DNA from: Catenulispora sp. EB89
Lineage (GTDB): Bacteria > Actinomycetota > Actinomycetes > Streptomycetales > Catenulisporaceae
Reading direction: 5' to 3'
Assembly (NCBI RefSeq): GCF_041261445.1
Contig: NZ_JBGCCU010000002.1
Location: 310,001-374,000 of the forward strand
Length of the DNA: 64,000 nucleotides
Shown piece after piece: positions 25,093 to 34,591 of this stretch. The first letter of the stretch is position 1. The number at the start of each line of letters is the position of its first letter. The notes beneath the pieces are model-generated. The model searched no databases, was not told the DNA's origin, and saw only the letters and a list, made by a program, of their open reading frames with translations. A program made the translations under genes and the position numbers.

Positions 25093-26268
25093 ATGACCGC
25101 CATGCGACGGACCAGCGGCGACGGCAGCTTTCTGCGGAGCCTGAACGAGGTGGCGGTGCTGCGCGCACTGCGCGAGACCGGGACGCCGACCCTGGCCGAG
25201 GTCGCCCGGGCCGCGCAGCTGTCCCGGGCCACGACCGAGGTCATCATGGACGCGCTGCAGCGCAACGGCTGGGTGGTGGAGGCCGAGGCGGTGGCCGACG
25301 GCCAGCGCGGGCGGCCGGCCCGGCGCTACGCCTTCCGCGCGGCCGCGGCGCACGTCGCGGGCGTGGCGATCGGCGGCTCCGGGATCACCGCGATGGTCGC
25401 CGACCTGGACGGGGCGGTCGTCGGGCGGGCGGTGGAGCACCTGAGCCCGGAGCTGTCGGCGCCCGGGCGGCTCGACGCCGTCCAGCGGGTGTTGGGGCAC
25501 GCGGCCGGGGCAGCCGACGTGCCGGCCGGGCGGTTGGCCGCGGTCGGCGTCGGCACCACCGGGGTCATCGACAACGAGGGCCGGGTGCTCAAGAGCGTCG
25601 CGCTGGCCGACTGGTCAGGGGTGGACCTGCGGGCGGAGCTGGCCGCGCGGGTGCCGGTCCCGGTCGTGATCGAGAACGACATGCGGCTGGCGGTGCTGGC
25701 CGAGCACTGGTGCGGGGCGGCGTCCGAGCACGACAACGTGCTGTATCTGCACACCGGCCGGCGCATCGGGCTGGGGCTGCTGTTCGACGGCGTGCCGTAC
25801 CGCGGTTCGCACGCCGCCGCCGGCGAGCTCGGCGGCCACCCGAACAGCCGGTGGGCGGCGTTCCAGCACGTCATGGGCTACGCGATGGCGGTCGACCCGG
25901 GCGAGCTGCGGGCGCCGTCGCAGGCCGCGTTGTTCGCGATGGAGCGGGCCGACGCCGGCGACGACCGGGCCGCCGCGGCCTTCGACGCCTTCGCCCGGGG
26001 CCTGGCCGAAGGGCTGGTCAGCCTGGTGACGCCGCTGGACCCGGGGCTGGTGGTGATCGGCGGCAGCCTGGCCCAGACCGGCGAGCGTCTCACCGAGCCG
26101 ATCAGGGCCCTGCTCCGCGAGGTCTGCATGTATCCGCCGGACGTGAAGGTGTCAGAGCTCGGAGGCGACGCGGTCGGGATGGGGGCGGTCCGGCTCGCCC
26201 TCGACCACGCCGAGCCGGTGCTGTTCGCTTCGCTGTCGTCGGGGGCCGGCTCCTCCTCCGCGGCGTAG
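25093..26268 (+). CDS. ROK-family transcriptional regulator
   Basis: A 391-residue regulator with an N-terminal winged helix (SLNEVAVLRALRETG, LAEVARAAQLSRATTEVIMDALQRNGWV) and a C-terminal sugar-kinase-like ROK domain (IENDMRLAVLAEHW, LYLHTGRRIGLGLLFDG, GELGG). The zinc-binding Cys cluster of enzymatic ROK kinases is not evident, consistent with a sensor rather than a kinase. ATG 25093 or 25102 are both possible; the longer upstream frame runs through the promoter. It is divergent from the sugar ABC operon, which it probably controls. Its last 117 bp overlap the 3' end of the oppositely oriented livM-type gene. Confidence 0.93.
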   Translation: MTAMRRTSGDGSFLRSLNEVAVLRALRETGTPTLAEVARAAQLSRATTEVIMDALQRNGWVVEAEAVADGQRGRPARRYAFRAAAAHVAGVAIGGSGITAMVADLDGAVVGRAVEHLSPELSAPGRLDAVQRVLGHAAGAADVPAGRLAAVGVGTTGVIDNEGRVLKSVALADWSGVDLRAELAARVPVPVVIENDMRLAVLAEHWCGAASEHDNVLYLHTGRRIGLGLLFDGVPYRGSHAAAGELGGHPNSRWAAFQHVMGYAMAVDPGELRAPSQAALFAMERADAGDDRAAAAFDAFARGLAEGLVSLVTPLDPGLVVIGGSLAQTGERLTEPIRALLREVCMYPPDVKVSELGGDAVGMGAVRLALDHAEPVLFASLSSGAGSSSAA

Positions 26269-27318
26269 CCGGCGCACCCGGTTCGGCAGCGCGGCGAGCC
26301 CGCCGGGGACGGCGTAGACCACGAGCACGAACAGCACGCCGAGCAGCACCAGCGGCTGCGACAGCGGGATCCGCAGGACGGCGGGCAGGCCCGCGACCGA
26401 GTCGGAGGTGGCGACGGCGCCGAGCCGGTGGTCCAGCAGCGTGTAGAGCACGCCGCCGAGCACCGGGCCCCAGCGCGTGCCGGACCCGCCGAGCACCACC
26501 ATCACCAACAGCGCGAGGGTGAAGTCGGTGGTCGTGGTCTCCGGCGTCGCCCCGGCAGTGACCAGCAGGTGCACCACGCCGCCGGCCGCGCCGAGCGTCC
26601 CGGCCAGCACGAAGGCGCCGAGCTGGTAGCGGAACGGGTTCAGGCCGAGGACCTCGGCTCGCCGCTCGTTGTCGCGGATCGCCTGCCACACCCGGCCGAC
26701 CCGGCTCCCGGTCAGCCACCAGACGACGCCGCAGACCAGGACGAGGTAGGCGAGCGCGAGCCAGTACAGGTTGACGGTGTTGACCACGCCGACGAACGCC
26801 GCGGGCACCTTCTCAGTGCTCAGCGGCAGCCCCTCCTCCCCGCCGGTGGTCTTCGGATCCCGGCCGACCAGGATGGACCCGGCCTGCGCGAACGCCAGGG
26901 TGACCATGGCGAAGCCGACGGTCCCCAGGTTTTCGCCGCCCAGCTTTCCGACACCTTTCAGGGAAACTGCGCCCAGCAGGGTGCTGACCGCCGCACCGAT
27001 GACGATCGCGAGCACCGCGGCGGTCGCCAGGGGCAGGTGCATGTCCTTCATGGCGAGCTCGGCGCTGTACGCGCCGATCGCGACGTAGAGCGCGTGGCCG
27101 AAGGACATCAGGCCGAGGCGGCCGAACAGCAGGTCGTAGCCGACGGCCAGGCCGGCGAAGAGCAGGCAGAGGGCGAGGAGCTGGAGCGAGCCGGGGGTGT
27201 TGACGGCGCCGTCGAAGACGCCGGGGATGCTGAGCGTCGAGTAGGGCAGGGTGAGCAGGACGGCGAGGACCGCTGCGGGTATCAGGTTCTTAATTTTCAA
27301 CTTACCGTCGCGCTTCAC
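26152..27318 (-). CDS. Branched-chain amino-acid-type ABC permease (LivM-like)
   Basis: A 388-residue permease with about eight to nine hydrophobic segments and the LivM hallmark GLMSFGHALYVAIGAYSAELAM near residue 70. The cytoplasmic coupling segment WQAIRDNERRAEVLGLNPFRYQLGAF lies near 215. The last ~45 residues after the final helix are Arg-rich and unlike typical LivM. They are encoded in sequence antisense to the end of the ROK gene, suggesting the stop was displaced. It overlaps the livH-type gene by 4 bp and is last in the ketone-body/Liv operon. The substrate may be a short-chain acid rather than an amino acid. Confidence 0.92.
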   Translation of the reverse strand: MKRDGKLKIKNLIPAAVLAVLLTLPYSTLSIPGVFDGAVNTPGSLQLLALCLLFAGLAVGYDLLFGRLGLMSFGHALYVAIGAYSAELAMKDMHLPLATAAVLAIVIGAAVSTLLGAVSLKGVGKLGGENLGTVGFAMVTLAFAQAGSILVGRDPKTTGGEEGLPLSTEKVPAAFVGVVNTVNLYWLALAYLVLVCGVVWWLTGSRVGRVWQAIRDNERRAEVLGLNPFRYQLGAFVLAGTLGAAGGVVHLLVTAGATPETTTTDFTLALLVMVVLGGSGTRWGPVLGGVLYTLLDHRLGAVATSDSVAGLPAVLRIPLSQPLVLLGVLFVLVVYAVPGGLAALPNRVRRLRRGGGAGPRRQRSEQHRLGVVEGEPDRPHPDRVASEL

Positions 27319-28190
27319 GCGGTCCTCCGGATGAGCCGCTGGATGCCGTCCCGGTTGCCGCGGGCGAGCAGCACGACGGCGAGGATCGCGACCGCGGCGA
27401 AGTCGCCGAGACCCGAGGCGGCGTAGTAGTTGGTGAACTGCTGGATCAGCCCGACAGCCGCCGCGGCGAGCGCGACCCCGTCGGTCCGCCCCATCCCGCC
27501 GATCACCACGACGACGAACCCGAACACCAGCAACGACGTGCCCTGATCCGGCGACACACTGCCGAAGTACACACCGCCGAGCGCCCCGGCCAGCCCCGCG
27601 AGCGCACCCCCGATCGCGAAGACGAGGGTGAAGGCCCTGCGCACGTCGATACCGAGGGCGGTGACCATCGCACGATCCTCGACCCCGGCGCGCACGACGA
27701 GGCCGTAGCGCGTCCGTCCGAGGAAGAGCTTGAGCGCGGCGAGCACTGCCAGCGCGGCGGCGATGAGGACGAAGCGATCGGTCGGGACCTTCGCCCCGAG
27801 AAGGCTGACGGTCCCGGCAAGCTGCCGGGGCGGCTGGAGCTGGCGCGCGTCGGCACCCCAGATGCCCTGCACGAGAGCGGGCAGCGCAAGGCCGAGCCCG
27901 ACGGTGACGAGGATCTGGTCCTTGGGGCGCGAGTAGAGAGGCCGGATGAGGACGGTCTCAATGAGCGCGGCGAGGACCGCGCCGGTGGCGACGGCCGCCG
28001 CGACGGCCAGCGCGAACGGCAGGTGGCCGGTCAGGCGCCAGGCCGCGTAGGCGCCGGCGGTGACGAGGGCGCCGTGGGCGAAGTTGAGGACGTCCATCAG
28101 GCCGAAGATGAGGGAGAGGCCGCTGGCGATGAGGAAGTAGAGGGCGCCGAGGCCCAGGCCGGTGAGGGTGAGGAGGACGAGGGTGCTCAC
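27315..28190 (-). CDS. Branched-chain amino-acid-type ABC permease (LivH-like)
   Basis: A 291-residue permease, almost entirely hydrophobic, with the LivH signature LIFGLMDVLNFAHGALVTAGAYAAW near residue 28. The cytoplasmic VRAGVEDRAMVTALGIDVRRAFTLVF segment lies around residue 170. It overlaps the ATPase gene upstream by 4 bp and the livM-type gene downstream by 4 bp, so all four products should be made in similar amounts. It pairs with the LivM-like protein to form the translocation pore. Confidence 0.93.
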   Translation of the reverse strand: MSTLVLLTLTGLGLGALYFLIASGLSLIFGLMDVLNFAHGALVTAGAYAAWRLTGHLPFALAVAAAVATGAVLAALIETVLIRPLYSRPKDQILVTVGLGLALPALVQGIWGADARQLQPPRQLAGTVSLLGAKVPTDRFVLIAAALAVLAALKLFLGRTRYGLVVRAGVEDRAMVTALGIDVRRAFTLVFAIGGALAGLAGALGGVYFGSVSPDQGTSLLVFGFVVVVIGGMGRTDGVALAAAAVGLIQQFTNYYAASGLGDFAAVAILAVVLLARGNRDGIQRLIRRTA

Positions 28191-29014
28191 GGCGCGTCCG
28201 ATCGGGTGGATTCCGCGGCCGACACTTCTTTCGGCGGTTGACGGTGGTTGACAATTGACTGAGGGTGGGTTGTCCCCCTGGAAGGGGCGGGGTGTGAGGA
28301 TGGGCGCGCGTTTTCGCCGCGCGCCTGACCCACGCCCAGCAACTCCCGCGTCAGCGCAGCATCCGCCAGCAACTCGCGCACCGGACCCCGGTGCACCACC
28401 TGGCCCGCCGCGAGCACCACGCCGTCGCCGGCGAGGCGGCGCACCAGCGCCAGGTTCTGCTCGACCAGGAGCATCGGTACTCGCTCGGCGGCGCGTTCCA
28501 GGACCTCGGCCACTTCGGTCACCACCTTCGGGGCCAGGCCCTTCGTTGGTTCGTCGACCACGAGGAGGCGGTTGTCGTTGAGGAGGGTGCGGGCGATGGC
28601 GACCATCTGCTGCTGGCCGCCGGACAGGGTGCCGGCGGCCTGGGCGCTGCGGGCCTTCAGTTCCGGGAAGAGTTCGTAGACCAGGTCGTAGGCGTGGGCC
28701 GTGCCTCGGCGCTCGGCGAGGGTCAGGTTCTCCGCGACTGTCAGCTTTGCGAAGACGCAGCGGTCTTCTGGTGCGTAGCCGATGCCCTGGCGGACGATCT
28801 CGTGGGTACGCAGCCGGTGGACCGGGGTGCCGGCGAAGGTGATGCGGCCGGTGCGGGGGACCAGGCCGAGGATGGCCTTGACCGTCGTCGTCTTGCCGAC
28901 GCCGTTGCGCCCCAGCAGGGCCGTCACGCCGGTCGGCGCTACGGTGAACGAGACGCCTTGCAGGATGTGCGAGCCGCCGAGGGTGACGCGGACGTCGTCG
29001 AGTTCGAGGATCAC
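28187..29014 (-). CDS. Liv-type ABC transporter ATP-binding protein (LivF-like)
   Basis: A 275-residue ATPase with Walker A LLGRNGVGKTT, the LivF-style GIGYAPEDRCVFAKLTVAENL after the Q-loop, signature LSGGQQQMVAIARTL, Walker B LLVVDEPTKGLAPKV and H-loop-type LLVEQNLALVRRL. The ~35-residue C-terminal tail (GENARPSSHPAP... to ...ESTRSDAP) is polar and absent from typical LivF; it arises where the gene runs on to overlap livH. It overlaps the livG-type gene by 4 bp at the start. Confidence 0.93.
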   Translation of the reverse strand: MILELDDVRVTLGGSHILQGVSFTVAPTGVTALLGRNGVGKTTTVKAILGLVPRTGRITFAGTPVHRLRTHEIVRQGIGYAPEDRCVFAKLTVAENLTLAERRGTAHAYDLVYELFPELKARSAQAAGTLSGGQQQMVAIARTLLNDNRLLVVDEPTKGLAPKVVTEVAEVLERAAERVPMLLVEQNLALVRRLAGDGVVLAAGQVVHRGPVRELLADAALTRELLGVGQARGENARPSSHPAPSRGTTHPQSIVNHRQPPKEVSAAESTRSDAP

Positions 29015-29817
29015 AGTGCGTCCCCCACGTATGCCTCCTGGACGCGCGTGTCGGCCATGATGCGCTGCGGTGTGTCGATCGCGAGCAGGGCGCCGTGGTG
29101 CATCACCGCGACGCGGTCGGCGAGGCCGAGCAGGACCTCCATGTGGTGCTCGACCATCAGGACCGTGCGCCCCTCGTCGCGGTGCAGGGTTCTGATGACG
29201 TCGACCAGTTCGGGGACGTCGCCGGATGCGACGCCGGCCATCGGTTCGTCGAGCAGGAGCAGGCGTTCGGCGCCGGAGGCCAGGAGCATGGCGAGTTCGA
29301 GCTTGCGCTTGTCGCCGTGGGAGAGGTCGGCGGCGCGGGCGCCGGACTTCTCGGTCAGGCGGACGCGCTCCAGGGGGTCGGAGGCGACCCCGCGCCGCTG
29401 CTTCGCCGCGACCTGCTGCGCGAGCGCCACGTGCTCGGCGACGGTCATGGTCGGGAAGACGCTGGAGGACTGGAAGGTGCGGCCGATGCCGCGCCGGGCC
29501 CGCTTGTGCGGCGCCTCGGTGGTGATGTCGGCGCCGTCGAGGCTGATGCGGCCGGCGCTGGTCCGGTTCAGGCCGCTGATCAGGTTGAACAGCGAGGTCT
29601 TGCCGGCGCCGTTGGGGCCGATGACCGCGACGAACTCGCCCTCGCGGACCGCGAGGTCCACGCCGGACAGGATCGCCGAGCCGCCGACCGTCCAGGAGAG
29701 CCCCGCCAGAGTGAGCACGTCGGGCGTGTCGGGCACGTCGGGCACGTCGGGCGTGCGGTCGCCGGGCGCCGCCGGGCCCGAGGTGAGTCCGCGGCTCGAT
29801 GCGAGTCCGTCGCTCAT
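29011..29817 (-). CDS. Liv-type ABC transporter ATP-binding protein (LivG-like)
   Basis: A 268-residue ATPase. It has Walker A IGPNGAGKTSLFNLISG, GRTFQSSSVFPTMTVAEHV with the Q-loop, the ADLSHGDKRKLELAMLL signature (a variant LSxG-type), Walker B LLLLDEPMAGVA and H-loop VEHHMEVLLGLADRV. The N-terminus carries a low-complexity Thr/Pro/Asp/Val stretch (TPDVPDVPDTPDV) encoded by a 9-bp tandem repeat at about 29720-29757. ATG 29817 was chosen because it lies 2 bp after the solute-binding protein stop; the frame is open well upstream through that gene, which is only a shadow. Confidence 0.92.
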   Translation of the reverse strand: MSDGLASSRGLTSGPAAPGDRTPDVPDVPDTPDVLTLAGLSWTVGGSAILSGVDLAVREGEFVAVIGPNGAGKTSLFNLISGLNRTSAGRISLDGADITTEAPHKRARRGIGRTFQSSSVFPTMTVAEHVALAQQVAAKQRRGVASDPLERVRLTEKSGARAADLSHGDKRKLELAMLLASGAERLLLLDEPMAGVASGDVPELVDVIRTLHRDEGRTVLMVEHHMEVLLGLADRVAVMHHGALLAIDTPQRIMADTRVQEAYVGDAL

Positions 29818-29819
29818 CG

Positions 29820-31058
29820 TCAGCTCGCCGGGAAGCTCTTGGCCGGCGGCGCGACCTCGTTCGGGTCCAGGGTCTTCACCACGGTCGGCGTCGTGCCGTT
29901 CAGCTTGGCCTGGAACATCGGCTGCAGCAGCGCGTGGTCGGAGGCGCGGATCGTGTAGGCGCCCTTGATCCCGTCGAAGCTCCAGCCCTCCAGGTTCTTC
30001 ACCATCGCGTCCACGTCGGTGTCGCCGTTCTCCGCGGCGTGCACCACCATCTGCGCGGCGGTGAAGCCGTCGGGGCTGAACAGGTCGGACTGCTCGCCGT
30101 GCGCCGAGAGGTAGGCGTCCATCGCCTTGGCGGCGTCGTTGCTGGTGCCGTCGGGGACGTAGTGCGCCAGGAAGGACACCTTGCCGCCGGTGGCGGCGAA
30201 CACCGGGTAGGAGGCGCGCACGTCCAGGCCGGTGACGGTGGTCGTGGCGTCCAGGACGCCCTGCTGCGACAGCGCGGTCCACAGCGCCGAGGCCGTGGTG
30301 CCGGCCCAGGCCACGAACAGCAGGTCCGGCTTGGCGTTCTTGGCCTGGGTGGCGAACGGGGTCAGGTCGGTGGCGCTCGGCGGGGCCAGGACCGAGTCCA
30401 CCTTCGCGCCCTTGGCGCCCAGCACCGCCTTCACCGCCTCGACGTTCGCCTGGCCGAAGGCGCTGTCCTGGGCCAGGACGGTGACGTGCTTGTTCGTCAG
30501 GTCGCCGAGGAAGGACGCGGCGGTGGCGATGTCCTGGTACGTCTCGCGGCCGGACCGGAACGTGTACCTGTTCAGGCCGGTGACCGCGTCGGTGGCGGCC
30601 GGGCCGGAGATGAACAGCACCTTGTTCTGCGCGGCCAGCGGCGCCACCTGAAGTGCCACGCCGGAGGCGGTGGAGCCGGCCAGGATGCGGTAGCCCTGGC
30701 CGATCAGGTCCTTGGCGGCGCCGACCGCCTTGGTCGGGTCGCCCGCGTCGTCGCGCTGCGTCACCTCGATCTTGTGGCCGTTCACGGCGTCGGTGCCGTG
30801 CGTGGCGTAGTCGAGGCCGGCCAGGAAGCCCTGGTAGTAGTCCTTGCCGTAGTCGGCGAGCGGTCCGGTCTCGGAGTAGACGAGCCCGACCTTGATCGGC
30901 GCGCCGGACCCGCCGGAGGACGCCCCGCCCCCGCCCGACGACCCGGCGGTCGCCTTGCTCGGGCTCCCGCACGCGGCCAGCGCCGCGATCGACGCGGCGG
31001 CCATGGCTGCTGCTACATACCGGGCGCTGTATCTGCGCAGGATGCTGGTGGAATGCAT
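29820..31058 (-). CDS. Liv-type periplasmic-binding lipoprotein
   Basis: A 412-residue solute-binding lipoprotein with signal sequence and lipobox LAAC (Cys30), then a Gly/Ser linker and a type-1 periplasmic fold of the LivJ/LivK family. Typical segments are PIKVGLVYSETGPLADYGKDYYQGFLAGLDYA, VTQRDDAGDPTKAVGAAKDLI, FISGPAATDAVTGLNRYTFRSG and VTVLAQDSAFGQANVEAVK. It begins 10 bp after scoB, so it belongs to the same operon as the CoA-transferase. Family members bind amino acids, short-chain acids, aromatic acids or amides; the ligand here is inferred from context. Confidence 0.93.
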   Translation of the reverse strand: MHSTSILRRYSARYVAAAMAAASIAALAACGSPSKATAGSSGGGGASSGGSGAPIKVGLVYSETGPLADYGKDYYQGFLAGLDYATHGTDAVNGHKIEVTQRDDAGDPTKAVGAAKDLIGQGYRILAGSTASGVALQVAPLAAQNKVLFISGPAATDAVTGLNRYTFRSGRETYQDIATAASFLGDLTNKHVTVLAQDSAFGQANVEAVKAVLGAKGAKVDSVLAPPSATDLTPFATQAKNAKPDLLFVAWAGTTASALWTALSQQGVLDATTTVTGLDVRASYPVFAATGGKVSFLAHYVPDGTSNDAAKAMDAYLSAHGEQSDLFSPDGFTAAQMVVHAAENGDTDVDAMVKNLEGWSFDGIKGAYTIRASDHALLQPMFQAKLNGTTPTVVKTLDPNEVAPPAKSFPAS

Positions 31059-31068
31059 GGCCGGAACG

Positions 31069-31734
31069 TTAAGTGCGCGTTACGGGCCCCGAAATGTGGG
31101 CCATCGCCACATCGAGGGGCGCTCCGGTGTTGGCCACCACCTCCTCGACCGTGACGCCCGGCGCCAGCTCGACCAGCCGGAAGCCGGCCGGCGTCACGTC
31201 GAGCACCGCCAGGTCGGTGATGACCCGGTCGACGACGCCCTTGCCGGTCAACGGAAGCGTGCATTCCTGGAGCAGCTTCGGGGAGCCGTCCTTCGCCGTG
31301 TGCTCCATGACCACCAGCACCCGGCGTGCGCCGTGCACCAGGTCCATCGCGCCGCCCATGCCCTTGACCAGCTTGCCGGGCACGGTCCAGTTCGCCAGGT
31401 CGCCGGCGGCCGAGACCTGCATCGCGCCGAGCACCGCGGTGTCGATGTGGCCGCCGCGGATCATGCCGAAAGAGGTGGCGGAATCGAAGAAGCTTGAGCC
31501 CGGCCGGACAGTGACGGTCTCCTTGCCCGCGTTGACGAGGTCGGGGTCGACGTCGTCCGGAGCCGGGTAGGGGCCGAGGCCGAGGATGCCGTTCTCCGAC
31601 TGCAGGACCACCTCGACGCCGGGCGGCAGGTGGCCGGGGATCAGCGTCGGCAGGCCGATGCCGAGGTTGACGTAGGAGCCGTCGCGCAGTTCGCGCGCGG
31701 CGCGGGCCGCCAGCTGGTCGCGGGTCAGGGGCAT
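31069..31734 (-). CDS. scoB: 3-oxoacid CoA-transferase, subunit B
   Basis: A 221-residue beta subunit of a succinyl-CoA:3-ketoacid (or 3-oxoadipate) CoA-transferase. The [17 protein letters not shown] block and [10 protein letters not shown], containing the catalytic Glu, are diagnostic, as are [15 protein letters not shown] and [11 protein letters not shown]. It starts 1 bp after the subunit A stop (TGACATG arrangement). With 3-hydroxybutyrate dehydrogenase in the same cluster, acetoacetate activation is the most likely role rather than beta-ketoadipate degradation. Confidence 0.93.
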   Translation of the reverse strand: MPLTRDQLAARAARELRDGSYVNLGIGLPTLIPGHLPPGVEVVLQSENGILGLGPYPAPDDVDPDLVNAGKETVTVRPGSSFFDSATSFGMIRGGHIDTAVLGAMQVSAAGDLANWTVPGKLVKGMGGAMDLVHGARRVLVVMEHTAKDGSPKLLQECTLPLTGKGVVDRVITDLAVLDVTPAGFRLVELAPGVTVEEVVANTGAPLDVAMAHISGPVTRT

Positions 31735-31735
31735 G

Positions 31736-32458
31736 TCAGACTGCTCCGTTCTCAGAGGTGGTAACCGTGACGGTCCGCTTCTCGATGCGCTTCTCCCGCT
31801 GGTCCGCCGGAACCGCGACCACGCACTGCACGAAGACGCCCGGCAGATGGATCTCGTCCGGGTCCAGCTCGCCGGGCTCGACCAGCTCCTCGACCTCTGC
31901 GACGGTCACCCGGCCGGCCATCGCCACCACCGGGTTGAAGTTGCGGGCCGAGGCGTGGAAGACGAGGTTGCCGTGGCGGTCCCCCTTCGCGGCGCGGACC
32001 AGCGCGAAGTCGGCGGTGATGGCGCGTTCCAGCAGGTATTCGCGGCCGTCGATGACGCGCGTCTCCTTGCCCTCGGCGACGCTCGTGCCGACGCCGGCCG
32101 GCGTGTAGTACGCGGGGATGCCCAGGCCGCCGGCGCGCAGGCTCTCGGCCAGCGTGCCCTGCGGGAGCAGTTCGACCTCGAGCTCGCCGGCCAGGTACTG
32201 GCGCGCGAACTCCTTGTTCTCTCCGACGTACGAGCTGGTCATCTTGCTGATGCGGCCGGCGTTCAGCAGCAGGCCCAGGCCCCAGTCGTCGACGCCGCAG
32301 TTGTTGGAGACCACGGAGAGCCCGGTCGCGCCCTGGTCGAGCAGGGCCGCTATCAGGGTGCTGGGGATGCCGCAGAGGCCGAAGCCGCCCACGGCGAGCG
32401 TGGCGGCCGAGGGGATGTCCGCCACCGCGTGGGACGGGGTCGGGGCTGTCTTGTCCAT
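31736..32458 (-). CDS. scoA: 3-oxoacid CoA-transferase, subunit A
   Basis: A 240-residue alpha subunit with the CoA-binding and fold segments [75 protein letters not shown] and [16 protein letters not shown] 32458 gives a normal family length; the open frame continues to 32854, but that part is antisense-like shadow of the regulator gene. It is followed directly by scoB. A 75-bp gap separates it from the PucR-type regulator, so a promoter could lie there. Confidence 0.92.
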   Translation of the reverse strand: MDKTAPTPSHAVADIPSAATLAVGGFGLCGIPSTLIAALLDQGATGLSVVSNNCGVDDWGLGLLLNAGRISKMTSSYVGENKEFARQYLAGELEVELLPQGTLAESLRAGGLGIPAYYTPAGVGTSVAEGKETRVIDGREYLLERAITADFALVRAAKGDRHGNLVFHASARNFNPVVAMAGRVTVAEVEELVEPGELDPDEIHLPGVFVQCVVAVPADQREKRIEKRTVTVTTSENGAV

Positions 32459-32532
32459 GGGGATGGACCGTATGAGTGGCCTGCGTCTTTTGATATGTCT
32501 TCGAGCACTACAAGATCGCGTACGGCTATGCC

Positions 32533-34581
32533 TCAGAGCCCCATCACGCGCCGGACCTGGAGCGCCAGCTGGATCTCCAGGCTGCGGCCGGGCTCCTGCC
32601 AGTCGGGGCCGAGCAGGCGCGCGGTGCGGTCCAGGCGCTGGGTCACGGTGTTGACGTGGATGTGCAGCGCCTCGCCGGTGCGGCCGAGGCTGCGGCCGCA
32701 GGCGAAGTACTGCTCGACGGTGCCGAGCAGGTCGGTGCCGCGCTTGGCGTCGTAGTCGACGAGCGGCCCGAGGGCCTTGCGCACCACGGTGCCGGGGTCG
32801 CCGCCGCCCAGGACGAGCGCGAGGAAGCCGAGGTCGGAGGGGGCGGCGGCACACCCGGCGCGGCCAAGGGCGTGCAGGGCGCCGAGGCAGCGGACGGCTT
32901 CGGCGTGCGCGTCGGCATAGGCCGCGACATCGGACTTCGGGCCGCCGGCACCGACGGTGACGGGATGCGCGAGGCCGCCGCGGAGCGCCGCCAGGACGCG
33001 CTGCGCCGCCGGGGCGGGGTCGTCGCCGGGCAGCAGGAGGACGATGCGGCCTTCGTGGGAGCCGGCCAGGCCGCCTTCGGACTTGGCCAGGCGGCCGGCG
33101 GCGAAGTGCGCGCGGGGACGGTCGGCGGGAGCGGCGTCGGCGGCCACGACGATGTGCGGCCGGTCGAGGTCCACGCCGACGCGGCGGGCACGCTCGGCCA
33201 GGGTGGAGGTGTGGCGGACGGGGACGGCGAGGAGGTCGTCGAGAAGATCGCCGCCCAGCCGCTCAGCAGCCTCCGCTTCGGAACGGCGCATCAGCAGATG
33301 GAGCGCGACGACGAGCGCCGCGCGTTCGAGGATGCGCTGGTCGACGTCGCTGAAGGATTCGGGGGCGCGGAGGATGAGGGCGCCGAGGGGTTCGGCGGCT
33401 GCTGCGACCGCTGCGACGACCAGGTCGCCGGAGCGCACGGCGTGGCCGGTCGCCGCGGAAGTGGCGATCAGGCCGGTCGCCGACGCGGCAGTGCTCAGCG
33501 GCCCGGATCGCACCACGCCGGCGATGACATCGATGGCCGCATCGGCACCAGCACCAGCGCTAGTACCAGTACCAGTACCAGCACCGGCGCCAGCTCGACC
33601 GGCAGCCGCCGCACCGGATCCGGCGCGCCGGCCGGCCCCAGCGGCATCAAACCCCGAAGTCTCTCCGGCGACCGCCGTCACCACCCCCTCCGCGTCGACC
33701 ACCACCAATCCCCCGCCGACCGCCTCCGCCACCGCCGCCGCGATCCCCTCCACATCCCCGCCGCGCAGCACCAGGTCCGCCAGCTTGTCGTGCACCGCGG
33801 CGGCCCGCTCCACCGACTCGCTGTGCGCGCGCACCAGCTCGTTCGCCGAGCGGAGCTCGCTCAGCGCGTCGCGCGTGGCCTGCAGGAGGCGTGCGTTGTC
33901 GATGGCGACCGCGGCGTGCGCGGCCAGGGAACTCAGCAGCGTGATCTCGTGGCGGGCGAAAGGCCGTGCCGAGCGGTTCGCCGCGAACAGGACGCCGATC
34001 ACCCGGCTGCCCAGGACCAGCGGGACGCCGAGGATCGCGGTCAGCCCCTCCTCGCCGACGCCTTCGTCGATCTCGTTGGTGTGGCGGAAGCGGCTGTCGC
34101 GCGGGTAGTCGGAGGTGACGTACGGCTTCGCCGTCTGTGCGACCAGGCCGCCGAGGCCGGCGCCCATCGGCAGGCGCAGGGACTGGAAGCGGGCCGAGAC
34201 CGAGCCGTGGGTCACGCGCATGTAGGTGTCGCCGCGGTCCGGGTCGTCGAGGGTCAGGTAGGTGACGTCCGCGCCGATCAGCGTGTGCGCGCGGGTGACG
34301 ATCGCCTTCAGGACGGCGTCGAGGTCGCGCAGCGCGGCCAGGTCGCCGGCGGTCTCGAAGAGCGCGACCAGCTCCGCCTCGCGGCGGCGCGAGCGGGCCA
34401 GCGTGGCGCGGACTTCCAACGCCACCCGTTTGGCCGCCTCCAGCTCCGCCAGCTCCTCGGCGCCCGCGCCGGCCACCCGGGCGGCGACCACCGGGCCGTC
34501 GTACTCGATGGCGGCGGCGTCGCGGGCCAGCAGGTCGAGGAACACCGAGGGTGGGCGATGCGCGGACATGGCGCCCAGCAT
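32533..34581 (-). CDS. GAF-domain PucR-family transcriptional regulator
   Basis: A 682-residue regulator. Residues ~75-235 form a GAF domain (LDAVLKAIVTRAHTLIGADVTYLTLDD...LLSSLAAHAAVAIDNARLL). A second sensory region follows around 265-410, interrupted by an Ala-Gly-Thr low-complexity linker (hexanucleotide repeats near 33541-33600). The C-terminal ~60 residues (GRTGEALHIHVNTVTQRLDRTARLLG) are the PucR-type HTH. GTG 34584 and ATG 34581 are adjacent candidates; GAGGAG lies upstream. It sits inside the operon between bdh and scoA and probably controls it in response to a small metabolite. Other genes of this family act as activators. Confidence 0.92.
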   Translation of the reverse strand: MLGAMSAHRPPSVFLDLLARDAAAIEYDGPVVAARVAGAGAEELAELEAAKRVALEVRATLARSRRREAELVALFETAGDLAALRDLDAVLKAIVTRAHTLIGADVTYLTLDDPDRGDTYMRVTHGSVSARFQSLRLPMGAGLGGLVAQTAKPYVTSDYPRDSRFRHTNEIDEGVGEEGLTAILGVPLVLGSRVIGVLFAANRSARPFARHEITLLSSLAAHAAVAIDNARLLQATRDALSELRSANELVRAHSESVERAAAVHDKLADLVLRGGDVEGIAAAVAEAVGGGLVVVDAEGVVTAVAGETSGFDAAGAGRRAGSGAAAAGRAGAGAGTGTGTSAGAGADAAIDVIAGVVRSGPLSTAASATGLIATSAATGHAVRSGDLVVAAVAAAAEPLGALILRAPESFSDVDQRILERAALVVALHLLMRRSEAEAAERLGGDLLDDLLAVPVRHTSTLAERARRVGVDLDRPHIVVAADAAPADRPRAHFAAGRLAKSEGGLAGSHEGRIVLLLPGDDPAPAAQRVLAALRGGLAHPVTVGAGGPKSDVAAYADAHAEAVRCLGALHALGRAGCAAAPSDLGFLALVLGGGDPGTVVRKALGPLVDYDAKRGTDLLGTVEQYFACGRSLGRTGEALHIHVNTVTQRLDRTARLLGPDWQEPGRSLEIQLALQVRRVMGL

Positions 34582-34591
34582 CACGCGCTCC

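Noticed and set aside
29721-29757. A functional repeat or regulatory site in the livG-type gene
   Set aside because: It is a 9-bp tandem repeat inside the coding sequence that simply encodes the Pro-Asp-Val low-complexity N-terminus.
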